Source: Oegoconia quadripuncta (Eukaryota > Arthropoda > Insecta > Lepidoptera > Autostichidae). From it: a DNA stretch of 64,000 nucleotides. Made by a program: the position numbers and the translations under genes. Positions 40,401 through 49,939 of this stretch are shown here, piece after piece (the first letter of the stretch is position 1; the number at the start of each line of letters is the position of its first letter). Where the stretch lies: positions 3,362,501 through 3,426,500 of the forward strand of contig OX438750.1 in assembly GCA_949316235.1 (NCBI GenBank). The letters run 5' to 3'. Below the pieces are notes generated by a model. That model worked only from the letters and a program-made list of their open reading frames with translations. It did not search any database and was not told the origin of the DNA.

Positions 40401-43400
40401 AATTAAATAAATTAAAAAAAAACTTGAGAAAATTTGAGTTCCAATTCAAATTCACATGGTAGGAACCCTGGGAATCCCGCCAGTTGCATATCAATCGATA
40501 ATTTTGAAAAAAAAAAATACACTACCTATGCCAATAACTTCTATTTCTTTTTTTTTTATTTATGCATAACGGGTTGGTACTTGACCTCAATCACACCTGA
40601 TGTTAAGTGAAGATGAGGTCGAAGATTCTATTTCACTTACATAATATGCCCTATTTATTTCCTTACGGTAAAAAAACTCATCCGATATATACTTATTTAA
40701 TTTACTTTCGTTCGTAGTTGTGTACAAGAATGTTTGCTCACTAAAGGTACGCCGAGGGACAGTTAACGATCAGAGCTGGAGAGTGGGACACACAGACAAC
40801 TAAGGAGAGACTAAAACACCAGGAACGGATGGTGAAAGATATTTACATACATCGAGGTTAGTTCTTCCTACTGACGCCCGTCCTTTAATATTGGCCTGTC
40901 CTTGGCTTTGTTATTATTAACCGATTTATGTTAGAGATGGATTATCGGCCGAAACCGAATTTCGGCATTTTGTTTCGGCCGAAATTGAAACCCAATCTTA
41001 GTACTGCGAAGGACCAAATGTAAACGACGAGCGTTTATACGAGCTAGAATTGTAGATTAAACTGCAAACAAAGGTATTTTATGGTAATTTAATTGAAAGT
41101 GGGAATTTAATTTATTTAAAAGTGTTTGATACTTCGCTTTGCTAGCTGTTTGAGCTGCTGCTTTTTTCGCAGTTATTCTTTTTCTTATAGCTCGTATAAA
41201 TGCTGGTCGTTTACATGCTTTTCTAAAGGAATTGCTTATTTGACATTATTTACCTAAAATAGTACTGGTGTTTGATTTTACTCACAATCGCGATAAATAC
41301 AATAAACTTACATAAAACAGCCTGGTTGGACAATGTTTATGTAAACATTGTTTATCATAAATCAAAAGTTACATGAAATTACATTAAAATTGGTAATAGT
41401 TTTAAAACGATACTGACAAAATGGCTACTAGATGATTGCTTTTATAGTGTTAAGGAATATTTGGAATTTAAAAATTAAATTATTAGTCGATATGTCTAGA
41501 TATAGAGAGTCAAAATATATTTAATATTTCCATGTCCGCTTGCGGGGTGAATACAATGTACTATCTATTTTTTAATTATTAATATCTTGTTTATACTGTA
41601 TTCATGCAAATAAACTTAATATCATATCTTGTGCAATATAAAGAAACAATGAAAACCATTTATCCACTTTACAATGTCCATGTTCATGAAAATGTAATAC
41701 CACATGAAGGTGTAATACTACTAATAAGTAATTTATTTTAATTATCCTTGTACAAATCAAAGAAATTAAAAATCCAACTGATTTTGTATAATCGAAAGAA
41801 AACTTCAATATAATTTTACGAAACAATCTATACTCGAAATAAGTAAATCAGTAGTCAAATGCCATTATTATGTCGGAAATATAAAGAAAAACAAATACAC
41901 CATTTCAATATTAATAGAGAACTATAAAAACCTTTTTGTAACATTAGGTCCTTACCTACGAAATTGGCGTTTTGTATGAAGAATTTCATTAAGACTGTTT
42001 TCTCCGAACAAACATTTTTAATTTTTTTTTGGGAACTGCAAATCCTTCAGCAAAATTCTGATCGGATAACATCAAGTTAAGTATAGGCAGCGTTAATTTT
42101 TAAAAGTAACCGCTTCATAAAAGTTTCAGCGAATATAAGAAATGATTATGGGAAGCACATGAAAAGAGCTGTTCAAATTTTTTATTATTATGTGATTTAG
42201 CTCAGAAATTAAAAAATATTTCATGTGAAACCTTGAAATAATATTCCATTTTCCAAATAAAAAACTAATTTGGATATAGCTTTGAAAATCGCAGGAATTT
42301 GTACATATGATTAGCGAAGAAAAAAAACTCCAATTTCATAGGTAAAGACCCAATATTTATTTATTTACGTTAAGGAAAACCAACAGCCATGTTAAATCAC
42401 AAATAACTATGGAAAATTATACCAGACGGCTAATAACAGGTTCTCACATAAAAACCTGTTTTTAAAAGAGTAACCGCTCGAATTTCTTGCTTGTTCTTCT
42501 CAGGGGAAAATTGCCTTTTGAACAAGCAGTAGCTTAAAAAATGTAAAATCTGACTATTTTAAGTGTACCCTGTGTACCACACTGTGTACCTACAAAACAA
42601 AGCATTTTTGTCTTTGACCATTTTTATGCGTTGATTATTTAATTAAATCGTCATTCGCGCCCGAAGTAAGCAGAACGCGATTCGAGTATACACGACGTAA
42701 GTTTCGGCTTGTTTTGGCCGAAACCGAAAGTGTAGCAAAATCTAGATTTTTCGGCCGAAACAGCCTACTTCAGTTGGCACTAATTTTTCACAAATACATG
42801 TTTGCTAGCGATTAATATTTCAAATTTAAATGTATTTCCAGACTTCATTGCGAAGAACTTGAAGAATGACATGGCTTTACTCCGACTGGAGGAGCCGCTG
42901 GACTTGAGCGATCATATCAATGTGATTTGCCTGCCGAACCAGGACGAGAGCTTTGACGACTACAAGGGATGCATAGCTAATGGCTGGGGGAAGGACTCTT
43001 TTGGTGAGTCAGAATGAACGGGCGTTTACTAATTCAATTTATTAAGGTGAAACACAGGTAAAAAAGATATTAGTGAATAATATGGTATAAGTTTTTTTGT
43101 TATGATTGACTGGTTTCGCGTTTGACCACAATCTCACCTGATGGAAAGTGACGAAGTGGTCGAAGATGAAGCACGCGATCCCAGTAAATGCCTATTCATT
43201 CTGCTCTTGAAGATTCCAAGATTGTAGGATTCAGGAAAGACTGACGCATAAGGGAGTTCCATGTCATGGCTGTTCAGATGATGAATGAAGAATCGAACTT
43301 CTTAGTGCGAATGTTCGGTATATTAACTATATACGAGTGGAATCCCTCCCCACGCCTAGTGGTCCGAAGATGGAAGGGTGACGTTGGAATAAAATTATGT

Positions 43401-45813
43401 AATTCCAACGCACACTCCCCGAAATGCATCCTGTAAAAAACTGAGAGACAGGCAACTTTGCGACGGTGTTCAAGGAAAATTCTCAAAAAAAAATTCAAGG
43501 AAAAGTAAGACCGTGATCTATCATTCCAGCACACAAAAAAAAATTGCGCGTTAGTAGTTTTTTTTTTTTATATGAGAGGGCGGCAAACGAGCATGCAGGT
43601 CACCTGATGGAAAGCAATCACCGCCGCCCATGGACACCCGCAACACCAAAAGGGTCACAGATGCGTTGCCGGCCTTTGAGGAAGGTGTAGGCTCGTTTCT
43701 TGAAGGTTCCAATGTCGTACTCGTTCGGGAATACCGCTGCAGGAAGTCCGTTCCACAGGGTGGTCGTACGTGGTAAGAAGTTTCTTGAGAAACGTACAGT
43801 TACGTTACGTTAACGTATCTAAGGTATAAAGGCTTATCTAAGGTGGTAGGAAATCTTTGTAATACAAAAAAATATATATCACAGTAGGTACCTATAAGCT
43901 TGGTTTCGAAAATTTAAATTATTCAAAATTTCAGTCAAAAAATTGAAAAATATGATTGAAGTAGGTAAATAAAAATGTCTGTACTACCAATCTTATGTAT
44001 GTCGGACGTGGGTGTGGGCGTTGCGAGCGACCGGGACGATGCCAGTCGCGTGGTAAAGGGTAGCTCGGGCAATGGCGATATTATTGCAAGCTACTATAGT
44101 CAAAGTCAAAGTCAAAAAATTTTTATTTCGTAGGATAAAGATTATCACTTGAAAACGACACATTTTTTATCTTAATATTAAAATTATTGACATTATTGCT
44201 CATTCGCAAAGCAGATTCCCCAGAGAAGAACGAGCAAGAAACTATGAAATAACTAAGAAATATAGAATAACTAAGAAACGAAAAGAAAACTACAGGCGGA
44301 TAGACAACGTTGACCGTTCGAATAATTAATTCTATCGCTAACATGACAATCTATTCCACTCAATCTTCCAGGAGTTCAAGGCCGCTACGCCGTGATCCTG
44401 AAGAAAGTGGAAGTGGACATAGTGTCGCATCAGGTCTGCAATTTCCTGCTCCGGCGCACGCGCCTTGGGAATAACTTCAAGCTTCACAATAGTTTCATTT
44501 GCGCTGGAGGGGAGGAGGGGAAGGATACCTGCCAGGTTTGTACTGGGACACTATGCAGGGGTTACTTTTGAGTACATTTAAACCCGAAAATTGTCATTTC
44601 GGGAGTTTTTTTCTTTTCTGTAAAAAAATTCTCGTGTGAAGTGTAAATAAGTAACTTACATTTTTGTAATATTTTATTTGTTTTATAGTTTTTACAATTT
44701 CTGGGTGTAAAGGTTAAAATTACTTAAATTTACACCCTGTATATTGAAAATAGCAGATATTACAAAAAGGTATAACTTAATTTGAAGATAATTTTTTTAA
44801 GATAGCTTATTCCGTCCAGTTGGATAAATTATAATTCTTATTAAATACATAATAAATAGAAAAAAAAACGCTCTGACCTGCACTCTAGAAGGCTAAAAGT
44901 GGTAATTTTTATCAATAATTTGAAATTGTGGAAAATAACCGTAGGTACATAATTAAAGCTATTGTTTGTTTGTTTGTAAACGCTTTATTGTACAAAAAGG
45001 CAATACATTAATTTTGCATTGATACATAAATTGAGTACAACGGCGGACTTATCCCAAAGAGGGATTTCTTCCAGTCAACCATAGGGTTATTTTATTTTTG
45101 TATTATTTATAATTCCCTTTAAGGATTCTGGATGCAGGACAGAGCGATTTTTTTAATGTTAAATACCAAGACTCTTTGCAGGACCCGATAATCGGGCCGA
45201 TTTTTTCGTCAATAATTTTATCACCGATATTGACCTATTTTTTGAAGGACATGGGCGTTGAAATATTGCCATCAGTACGTTCCATTTTTTCCCTACAAAA
45301 AAATCGATCACCGATTGTCGGCCATGGACGGGCAGCCTAAACGTGGGGACAGGTTTTTTGATGAAAATCGGTTAATCCGTTTCAAAGATTGCAATTGTAA
45401 CAGTTGGTTTGGGCTATTTGGATGATATGATCACTTGTTTAATCAATATTGTCTGTTTTTTTTTTAATTTTGAATTTATAATTATGAAGACAGATATTAA
45501 ACAATTTTCGTTCGTGTATATTATGTGTGGACATATCAATAACAAAAAAACAAAATGGCGGGTCGACACCACGCCAGCTTCCGTACAATAATTTTCAAAC
45601 CTTTATTTACATTTTTTTCAGGGTGATGGCGGTGCCCCACTAGCATGTCCGATAGGTGACGACCGCTACAAGCTAGCGGGGCTAGTCGCGTGGGGCATCG
45701 GGTGCGGAGAGAAAGACGTACCAGCCGTCTATGGGAAGGTCCCGGCGTTCCGACAGTGGGTCGACGACAAGATGGCCGAATGGGGCTTCAAAACAGACGG
45801 ATATAGTATTTAA
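34412..45813 (+). CDS. Clip-domain serine protease homologue (catalytic Ser to Gly), 8 coding exons
   Basis: join(34412..34552, 35602..35753, 36476..36632, 39526..39656, 40747..40856, 42842..43003, 44372..44535, 45622..45813). 1209 bp, 402 residues plus TAA; all joins have GT/AG and matching phases. A hydrophobic signal peptide ([11 protein letters not shown]) begins the protein. The clip domain has six Cys at 67, 69, 75, 104, 111 and 112. A linker Cys follows in CGYRNPNG (134-141), then a chymotrypsin-fold domain from [10 protein letters not shown]. The triad His (TGAH, 190) and Asp (NDMALL, 240) are kept, but GDSGG is GDGGA (Gly342). So it cannot cleave substrates. Such homologues are secreted haemolymph cofactors of prophenoloxidase activation in insects (PPAF/SPH group); that role is inferred from family. 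Length is usual for the group. The start is the first ATG after the acceptor and is directly followed by the signal peptide. Confidence 0.92.
34664..34921 (+). mobile_element. SINE family A, 5' truncated
   Basis: Starts at ATGTACTTGGTTTGGTTGG, so head and B box are missing; the body is intact. In intron 1 of the protease homologue. Confidence 0.8.
34977..35110 (+). repeat. Repeat beginning TACAGGGTG, partial
   Basis: TATACAGGGTGAATTTGAAT … CTGATTACGAACAACTTTTC. The left terminus resembles other TACAGGGTG-ended elements here; no matching right end found. 35,080-35,110 (GGTTCAAGTGGCAGTGGGC, AGGGCACATAGCTCG) looks like an RT C-terminal remnant of the RTE type (…WQWAGHIAR). Confidence 0.45.
35225..35571 (-). 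mobile_element. SINE family D, full length antisense
   Basis: ATCATCATT tail, CACTGCAGGGATATAGGCCT, CCCAATACGGATTGGGG, CTTCACCGTTTAAGAG, GGCCTGCCTGGGAATGGAAC and GGGAGACCGCG head. It ends 30 bp before exon 2 of the protease homologue. Confidence 0.8.
36409..36463 (-). mobile_element. SINE family A fragment next to exon 3 acceptor
   Basis: GGCTATCTTATCTCTGACAA … AACAATGCTATTAACATTGC TGTTT. It ends 12 bp before the first base of exon 3 (36,476), so the pyrimidine-rich stretch before the AG lies at or just after the SINE edge. Confidence 0.75.
36779..37003 (+). mobile_element. Solo arm of the mariner-like element
   Basis: AAATTCATGGTCTTCCTTTT … TTTCGATCGGTATGATAAAG … GTCTTCTTTCAGTAAAATG. Collinear with the right arm of 37,434-38,478 and lacking the terminal CATAGCCGTGGGACGCCCTG. 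Confidence 0.7.
37008..37427 (+). repeat. Repeat L, copy 1
   Basis: Begins ATAGCCCAGGGAAAATACGG. Internal blocks (AACCGCGATTTTCTTGGAAC, CTCGACGACATTTTCAGCTA, AAAACACATGCATGCCTAAC) recur inverted at 61,941-62,505. No coding content seen. Confidence 0.6.
37434..38478. mobile_element. Tc1/mariner-superfamily element, 1045 bp, ~270-bp inverted arms, TA target site
   Basis: Termini CAGGGCGTCCCACGGCTATG and CATAGCCGTGGGACGCCCTG are flanked by TA at both sides. The arms pair for about 270 bp. The centre keeps a decayed transposase C-terminus on the minus strand (next entry). Lies in intron 3 of the protease homologue. Confidence 0.8.
37728..37940 (-). pseudogene. Decayed transposase C-terminus (mariner/IS630-like)
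   Basis: The minus strand reads [20 protein letters not shown] … [18 protein letters not shown], the usual end of insect mariner-like transposases (…FFLWGY.K..VY … RR...CI...G.H.EHL). Only about 65 codons remain, with no DDE residues, so it is inactive. Confidence 0.7.
38481..38965 (+). mobile_element. CR1/Jockey-like LINE 3' end with another 3' end inserted
   Basis: CGCTTACACAAAGTCACTAA … [15 protein letters not shown] codons to 38,615, then UTR from 38,776 to a TTTATGATTTTGATTTTGA tail. 38,616-38,775 is foreign and ends CTGAAATAAACTATTTTTAT TTTTATT, the 3' end of some other retroelement. Confidence 0.7.
39150..39320 (+). repeat. Repeat M (retroelement 3' end?), copy 1
   Basis: TTTCCCTTTCCGAAGCGGTG … TCATGTATCTTACGTTGAAA TAAATG … GAAGTTT. 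Matches 62,733-62,880 in the same orientation. The AATAAATG-tail layout suggests a 3' UTR. Confidence 0.5.
39325..39442 (-). mobile_element. Harbinger-type MITE (family Q), partial
   Basis: AGATCTGCACTTGAGC … GCGGAGATCTCTGTTTGA … CAACATTCTGAAATAAGGCC followed by TAA. Same family as 49,802-49,936. It lies about 80 bp before exon 4 of the protease homologue. Confidence 0.6.
40126..40207. repeat. 82-bp hairpin-forming inverted repeat
   Basis: TAGCTAACCATGGAACTAAT AAGTACTACG pairs with GGTAGTACTTACTAGTTCCA TGTAGCTA across a 22-bp centre that contains the small palindrome ACGTACGT. Confidence 0.7.
40305..40400. repeat. Paired CACCGATCGGTG palindromes
   Basis: GGGCACCGATCGGTGTCCGC and GCACCGATCGGTGCCCGC occur 45 bp apart. 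Each is itself a 12-bp palindrome. Confidence 0.55.
40549..40625 (-). mobile_element. SINE family A 3' end only, antisense
   Basis: T-run, TGCATAACGGGTTGGTACTT … GAAGATGAGGTCGAAG, then unique sequence. Confidence 0.75.
41944..42353 (-). mobile_element. MITE family G, copy 2
   Basis: TTAGGTCCTTACCTACGAAA … CAATTTCATAGGTAAAGACC CAA, 410 bp, followed by TA. It is the reverse complement of 15,545-15,962 along its whole length. Confidence 0.75.
42440..42620 (+). mobile_element. LINE 3' UTR (family of 1-2792)
   Basis: TTTCTTGCTTGTTCTTCTCA GGGG … ATCTGACTATTTTAAGTGTA, with a small internal duplication of CCTGTGTACCACACTGTGTA. Confidence 0.75.
43098..43435 (-). mobile_element. LINE family H RT C-terminal end, antisense
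   Basis: Minus-strand coding [20 protein letters not shown] … [11 protein letters not shown], then (toward lower coordinates) a frameshifted [16 protein letters not shown] block and the CACAATCTCACCTGATGG end. In intron 6 of the protease homologue. Confidence 0.75.
43559..43800 (-). mobile_element. Another LINE RT C-terminus, antisense
   Basis: The minus strand reads [24 protein letters not shown] frames; the in-frame version ends [20 protein letters not shown]. 43,571-43,700 repeats at 58,436-58,560 (GAGAGGGYGGCAAACGAGCA). Confidence 0.65.
43997..44345 (-). mobile_element. Element K copy with LINE tail inserted
   Basis: ATGTATGTCGGACGTGGGTG … ATTATTGCAAGCTACTATAG, then LINE antisense tail 44,099-44,240, then GTTGACCGTTCGAATAATTA ATTCTATCGCTAA. 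Confidence 0.6.
44803..45160 (+). mobile_element. MITE family F with LINE 3' fragment inside
   Basis: GCTTATTCCGTCCAGTTGG … CTGACCTGCACTCTAGAAGG … GATGCAGGACAGAGCG. An antisense LINE end (TTTGTTTGTAAACGCTTTAT TG…) sits at 44,950-45,075. Confidence 0.55.
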
Positions 45814-45819
45814 AGATTA

Positions 45820-46430
45820 TACAATGTGACGTCGGAGTCGTAGGCCGATTTTAGTGGGTTATGCTATGGGGACATTAGGGTTGCCAGATGGTTGGTATTC
45901 GTCTTATTTGATATGATTTCCAGACTCAACAAAATATAAAATCTTCCGACAGAATATCATAAAGTTTGATGCCGCTAACGAGGCATATGGCGCGTTCAAT
46001 GAGTCTTAATTATTACTCAAATTCGAGTTTGACTTATCTCAAAATTGTAGAATATTACATATTTTTGAGCAACCTGTTGATTAGAAATAAAAAGAAAATT
46101 TTTAAAACTTCATATTTATTTCTCAGAAATACCGACATTTTGTCCAGATATTCCGGATGATCCGGATATTGGTTTTCTGACCTGGCAACTCTAGACATAC
46201 TACATAAAATCTCAGTACAAAATTACGAGTTGATTAAATGTCTTCACATTTTGATTACATATAATAATATCTGAGAATGACTTTGGGAATAGTTTTCTTA
46301 TACATTTGTTAATTTCCTCAAATGTAATCCAAACTTTGCAAGGTTACTTAATAATGACTTCTTGTCGTATACTTTTCATCGAAAAATAAGACCATCTCTT
46401 GACACTTATTTGTATTAAGAACTTCGAATG
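45820..46430. other. 3' flank of the protease homologue, no further gene
   Basis: No AATAAA is seen close after the stop; the first is near 46,087. AT-rich, otherwise featureless. Confidence 0.45.
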
Positions 46431-46437
46431 GTACAGC

Positions 46438-46799
46438 TTAAGAGGGCTTAGTCCGTCCAGTGGCGCCCTCATTGGATAAATTAAGATTCCTTTTAAATAC
46501 ATCATAAATCAAAATTATTGCTCTGATCTACGCTCGAAAAGCCTTGAAGCTAATTATAAATAATACCTAAAAGGCTTTAATTACGGTTATTTTCGAGAAT
46601 TTTAAATTACTGATTTTTATTAATTCCCCCTTTTTGTTAATTCTGGAAAATAACCCTCATTAAAGCCATTTAGGTCATATTTATAATTAGATTTTAGACT
46701 TCACGAGTGCATGTCAGGGCGATTTTATTTATTCTGTATTCTGTAAATCTTAATTTATTGGACGCCACTGGACGGAATAAACCCTCTTAAATAGCCAGA
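46438..46799. mobile_element. MITE family F, complete
   Basis: AAGAGGGCTTAGTCCGTCCA GTGGCGCC at the left is complementary to GGCGCC-like GGACGCCACTGGACGGAATA AACCCTCTTAA at the right. Internal blocks mirror each other too (CTCGAAAAGCCTTGAAGCTA / TAGATTTTAGACTTCACGAG). About 360 bp; flanked by TTAA-like sequence. Confidence 0.7.
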
Positions 46800-47220
46800 A
46801 TGCTACCACTGGTCATGTAAAATTGCTCTGTACCTATTTATTAACGTTACAAAAAGCGGAGATTGTATCACAAAGGAATAAAATTTGATTTTCAAGAAGA
46901 ATGACATATATTTAATATGACGTCACAGATGTGTAGTAATTTTAGGTAGACCATGACTGGTTGTGATATATTTTTTACTAGATATTGTAAGATTGAAACT
47001 AATAAAAAACTTTTATATTTCTTAATTTTTTCTCTTAATCGAACTTTTCTTACTTTTTTCGGCGGGTAACACTAAATAATGGCTCAAAAGGACTAGTATC
47101 CAGAGCTGTAAAAATCTTACTAAAAAACCTATTATCTAGAACTCCAAAGGATTAGAATCTAGAGCCATGATAAAACCTTACTAATAAAAAAAATCGCGCC
47201 ACGAGCCTTCGTTATCGATA
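46800..47220. other. Intergenic, no feature recognised
   Basis: AT-rich; contains a weak internal repeat (GTATCCAGAGCTGT / GAATCTAGAGCCATG). Confidence 0.4.
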
Positions 47221-47225
47221 TTTAT

Positions 47226-47552
47226 TTTTTTATGCACAACGGGTTGGCTCTTCACCTCAATCACACCTGATGTTAAGTGAAGATGAGGTCGAAGGTGGAA
47301 GCGTACTGACCCGGAAACCCCAACATATTTGGGGGACGGCTATCTTATCTCTGACAACCGGAACACAACAATGCTATTAACATTGCTGCTTTGCGGCAGA
47401 TTTAGATAAGATGGTGGTATCTAGCCAGGCTGACATTTAAAATGCCCTACCACCGACCATGTTTTAGTAAACATGTACCCCGCTGGGGATCGAACCCGCG
47501 ACCTCCGAATCGTAAACCCAATGTTGTTTACATTGAGCCACGGAGGCGGTTA
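47226..47552 (-). mobile_element. SINE family A, full length antisense
   Basis: T-run, GCACAACGGGTTGGCTCTTC … GAGCCACGGAGGCGGTTA, complete. Confidence 0.88.
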
Positions 47553-47554
47553 AC

Positions 47555-47690
47555 GAAGTTAAGCAATGTCTGGCGCGGTCAGTCCTTGGATGGTTGACCA
47601 CTAGTGGCATCTTAATACGAGGGTTGCCGTGCTCCGAAGGGCACGTTAAATAGTCGGTCCCGGTTGTTTTTAATTGAAGGTAGTAAAGTT
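47555..47690 (+). repeat. 5S rRNA-derived repeat
   Basis: GAAGTTAAGCAATGTCTGGC, GCGGTCAGTCCTTGGATGG and TTGACCACTAG are 5S rRNA internal-promoter and 3' sequences. They are followed by a shared non-5S part (CTCCGAAGGGCACGTTAAAT, AGTCGGTCCCGGTTGTTTT) also present at 6340. The 5' half of 5S is missing. 48,207-48,310 (GGGTCCGGATTATGGCCCC … GATGATAA) may be its continuation beyond the LINE insertion. Confidence 0.65.
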
Positions 47691-47727
47691 AGTTACCTAT
47701 GGGGGCGGCTTAAAACACTGTCAAAAC

Positions 47728-48206
47728 ATGATGTCAATACAAGAAATAAAGATAAACTTGCAGGTCACATAAGTCGCCTCCACAAAGTCAGTAATTCATT
47801 CAAAGGGTTATGTATACGCTTTTTCAATAAAGTTCCTGTTGATATACAAAATCTTCCTTTCAATAAATTTAAAGATACTATAAAACAGAAACTTATTAAG
47901 AAAGCATATTATAAAATATCAGATTATTTAGAAGATAAACAATCATGGACATAACCAGCCCGTTCGCATAACCAGGCTATTTCACAATTAATAATCAAAT
48001 ATTATAACATAAAATAATAATTAATAATTTTGTAATATAAAAACCTTTTTTTAAAAAAAGCGACCTCTCGAGTTTCTTGCTTGTTCTTCTCAGGGGAAAA
48101 TTGCCTTTTGAACAAGCAGTAGCTTTAAAAATGTAAAATCTGACTATTTTAAGTGTACCCTGTGTACCTACAAAATAAAGCATTTTTTGATTTTGATTTT
48201 GATTTT
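47728..48206 (+). mobile_element. LINE 3' end, near identical to 2306-2792
   Basis: 5'-truncated copy encoding the last 75 RT codons (47,728-47,954), UTR and TTTTGA tail. Only a few differences from the first LINE are visible. TGTCAA on both sides may be the target duplication. Confidence 0.88.
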
Positions 48207-48379
48207 GTCAAGTGGGCAGCAATACGCACTGGGTCCGGATTATGGCCCCATACCCTTTCCCAGTGACACGAGGCTGTGCCCCAACAGTGGGACATTGTAG
48301 AACTGGTGATGATAAATTTAAAAAAATATTATTTGGGTATTCTAAAGCCCGTAATAATTTATATTAAATAAGGAACTAC

Positions 48380-49050
48380 TGCAGGTGAAGGTTAGACAAT
48401 TGTAGGCCTTCAATTTTTGATATAGAATACGCGTTTGATCGCAATGTCACCTGATGGATAGTGATGATTACAGATGAAGCCTTTCCTCCTGCCCTTGAAA
48501 ATCCCAAGGGGGCCGTCCATAAATTACGTCATCGATTTTTTTCAGATTTTAGACCCCCCCCCCTATAATCATCCTATCGTCATTTCTTAATGACCCCCCC
48601 CCCCCCCCCCTTCTCCCAAAATTGACGTCATTACTAGTTTGACAAAATAAAACATTGCAGATTTGAGAAAAATAGGGTATTATATGATTAAAACACTTGG
48701 TTATAGAATCACCTTTTATTATTTTTACTTTGGCAATAATCATTGATATAATATAACTACTTATATTATATAATATAAATACAGCTAGTATTTTACTAGG
48801 TGTGCTGGAAGAAATTTCTTTTTAGAAATAATCTTTTTGTATGTGAAAAATAAACTATAAATAAATAAATAAGAATGACGTCAAAACACCCCCTCCCCCC
48901 CCCCCCATCTATCATTTCCCGTCATCCGCAGACCAACCCCCCCCCCCCCCTAATTTAGAATGACGTAATATATGGACGGCCCCAAGGTTGTTGGATTCAG
49001 GAAAGACTGTCGTCGGAACGTACACTTCTCACATAGATTTCTAGAGCGAT
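48380..49050 (-). mobile_element. LINE family H 3' end, antisense, split by a MITE
   Basis: CGCGTTTGATCGCAATGTCA CCTGATGG … CCCTTGAAAATCCCAAG continues at 48,984 with AAGGTTGTTGGATTCAGGAA AGACTG. Confidence 0.65.
48509..48983. mobile_element. DNA element with GGGGCCGTCC termini, 475 bp
   Basis: GGGGCCGTCCATAAATTACG TCAT at the left and ATGACGTAATATATGGACGG CCCC at the right are inverted. The rejoined LINE sequence (CCCAAGGTTG) implies a 3-bp AAG duplication. Long poly-C tracts (48,554-48,563, 48,594-48,611, 48,888-48,907, 48,937-48,950) lie toward both ends. No transposase. Superfamily not assigned. Confidence 0.75.
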
Positions 49051-49214
49051 TACAGAGAGCCTACATCCAGCGATTTACCACGATCTTCATCAGGTTCTAC
49101 CTTGCCCTACCGGCAATTACTAGGCCACTTCAACTTACTAACCCGCTGGGCTATGTCAGTGACCTTCTTCTAGATATTTCTTAATTCGTAAGGAAGCTTA
49201 AAGCATCGCTCTTT

Positions 49215-49937
49215 AAGGCCCGTATTAATGAACCATTCTCAACACTGAGCACAGTCTTGTGACTGGTCTCAAGTAAACGTATTGATTAATAAACCTTACT
49301 TGCGACCTGAAGTACTCGCTTGAGAGGTGCGTGTATTAATAAACGAAACTCAAGACTCATTCATTCGCCGCTGAGGCGAATATTTGAGAAGTGGTCTCAG
49401 CTGAGTAGACCTCAAGATAGGTTTATAAATTAACACGGAGCTTGAGGTAGCGTCAACTGCTTAAGACGCATCTCGGGTGATACAGCCGCAAGACTTGTAT
49501 TGAGATTGGTTTATTAATACTGGCCTTACGGGTCTTAAGAAGTTGACGCTATCTCAAGCTCCGTGCTAATTTATAAACCAATCTTGAGGTCTACTCAGCT
49601 GAGACCACTTCTCAAGTATTCGCCTCAGCGACGTATGAATGATGGTCTTGAGTTTCGTTTACGCGCAGCTCTCAAGTGAGTACTGCTTGAGTATGCACGC
49701 GCTTTTCAGGTCTCAAGTTAGGTTTATTAATCAACACGTTTACTTGAGACCGGTCACAAGACTGTTCTCAATCTTGAGAATGGTTTATTAATACGGGCCT
49801 GAGAATGTTACTCAAGCAGAGATCTCCGCTAGAGGACCGTTAAAAAGAGACAGCTTTCTGTAACTTATATAGCGGCATCTCTTTCTATGCTCAAGCGCAG
49901 ATCTACGCTTGAGCAACATTCTGAAATACGGGCCTAA
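49215..49937. mobile_element. Composite of Harbinger-type MITEs (families J, inverted J, Q)
   Basis: Family J copy (49,217-49,525), a second J copy in inverse orientation (49,533-49,798), then a family Q unit (49,802-49,936: GAGAATGTTACTCAAGCAGA … GAGCAACATTCTGAAATAC). Outer ends GGCCCGT/ACGGGCC are flanked by TAA on both sides. Confidence 0.7.
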
Positions 49938-49939
49938 GT

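Larger units (their letters stand above)
40935..42778. mobile_element. GGCCGAAA-rich DNA element, disrupted by later insertions
   Basis: GATTATCGGCCGAAACCGAA and TTTCGGCCGAAATTGAAAC at the left, and TTTTGGCCGAAACCGAAAG and TTTTTCGGCCGAAACAGCC at the right, form inverted termini around MITE G and a LINE tail. It may be a hAT-like element (TAGAGATGG start); class uncertain. In intron 5 of the protease homologue. Confidence 0.4.

Noticed and set aside
43274..43534. Host gene encoded by the minus strand (86 codons)
   Set aside because: Matches the C-terminal RT segment of LINE family H found at three other places in the window.
47555..47690. Functional 5S rRNA gene
   Set aside because: The 5' half is missing and the 3' part runs into a shared non-5S extension.
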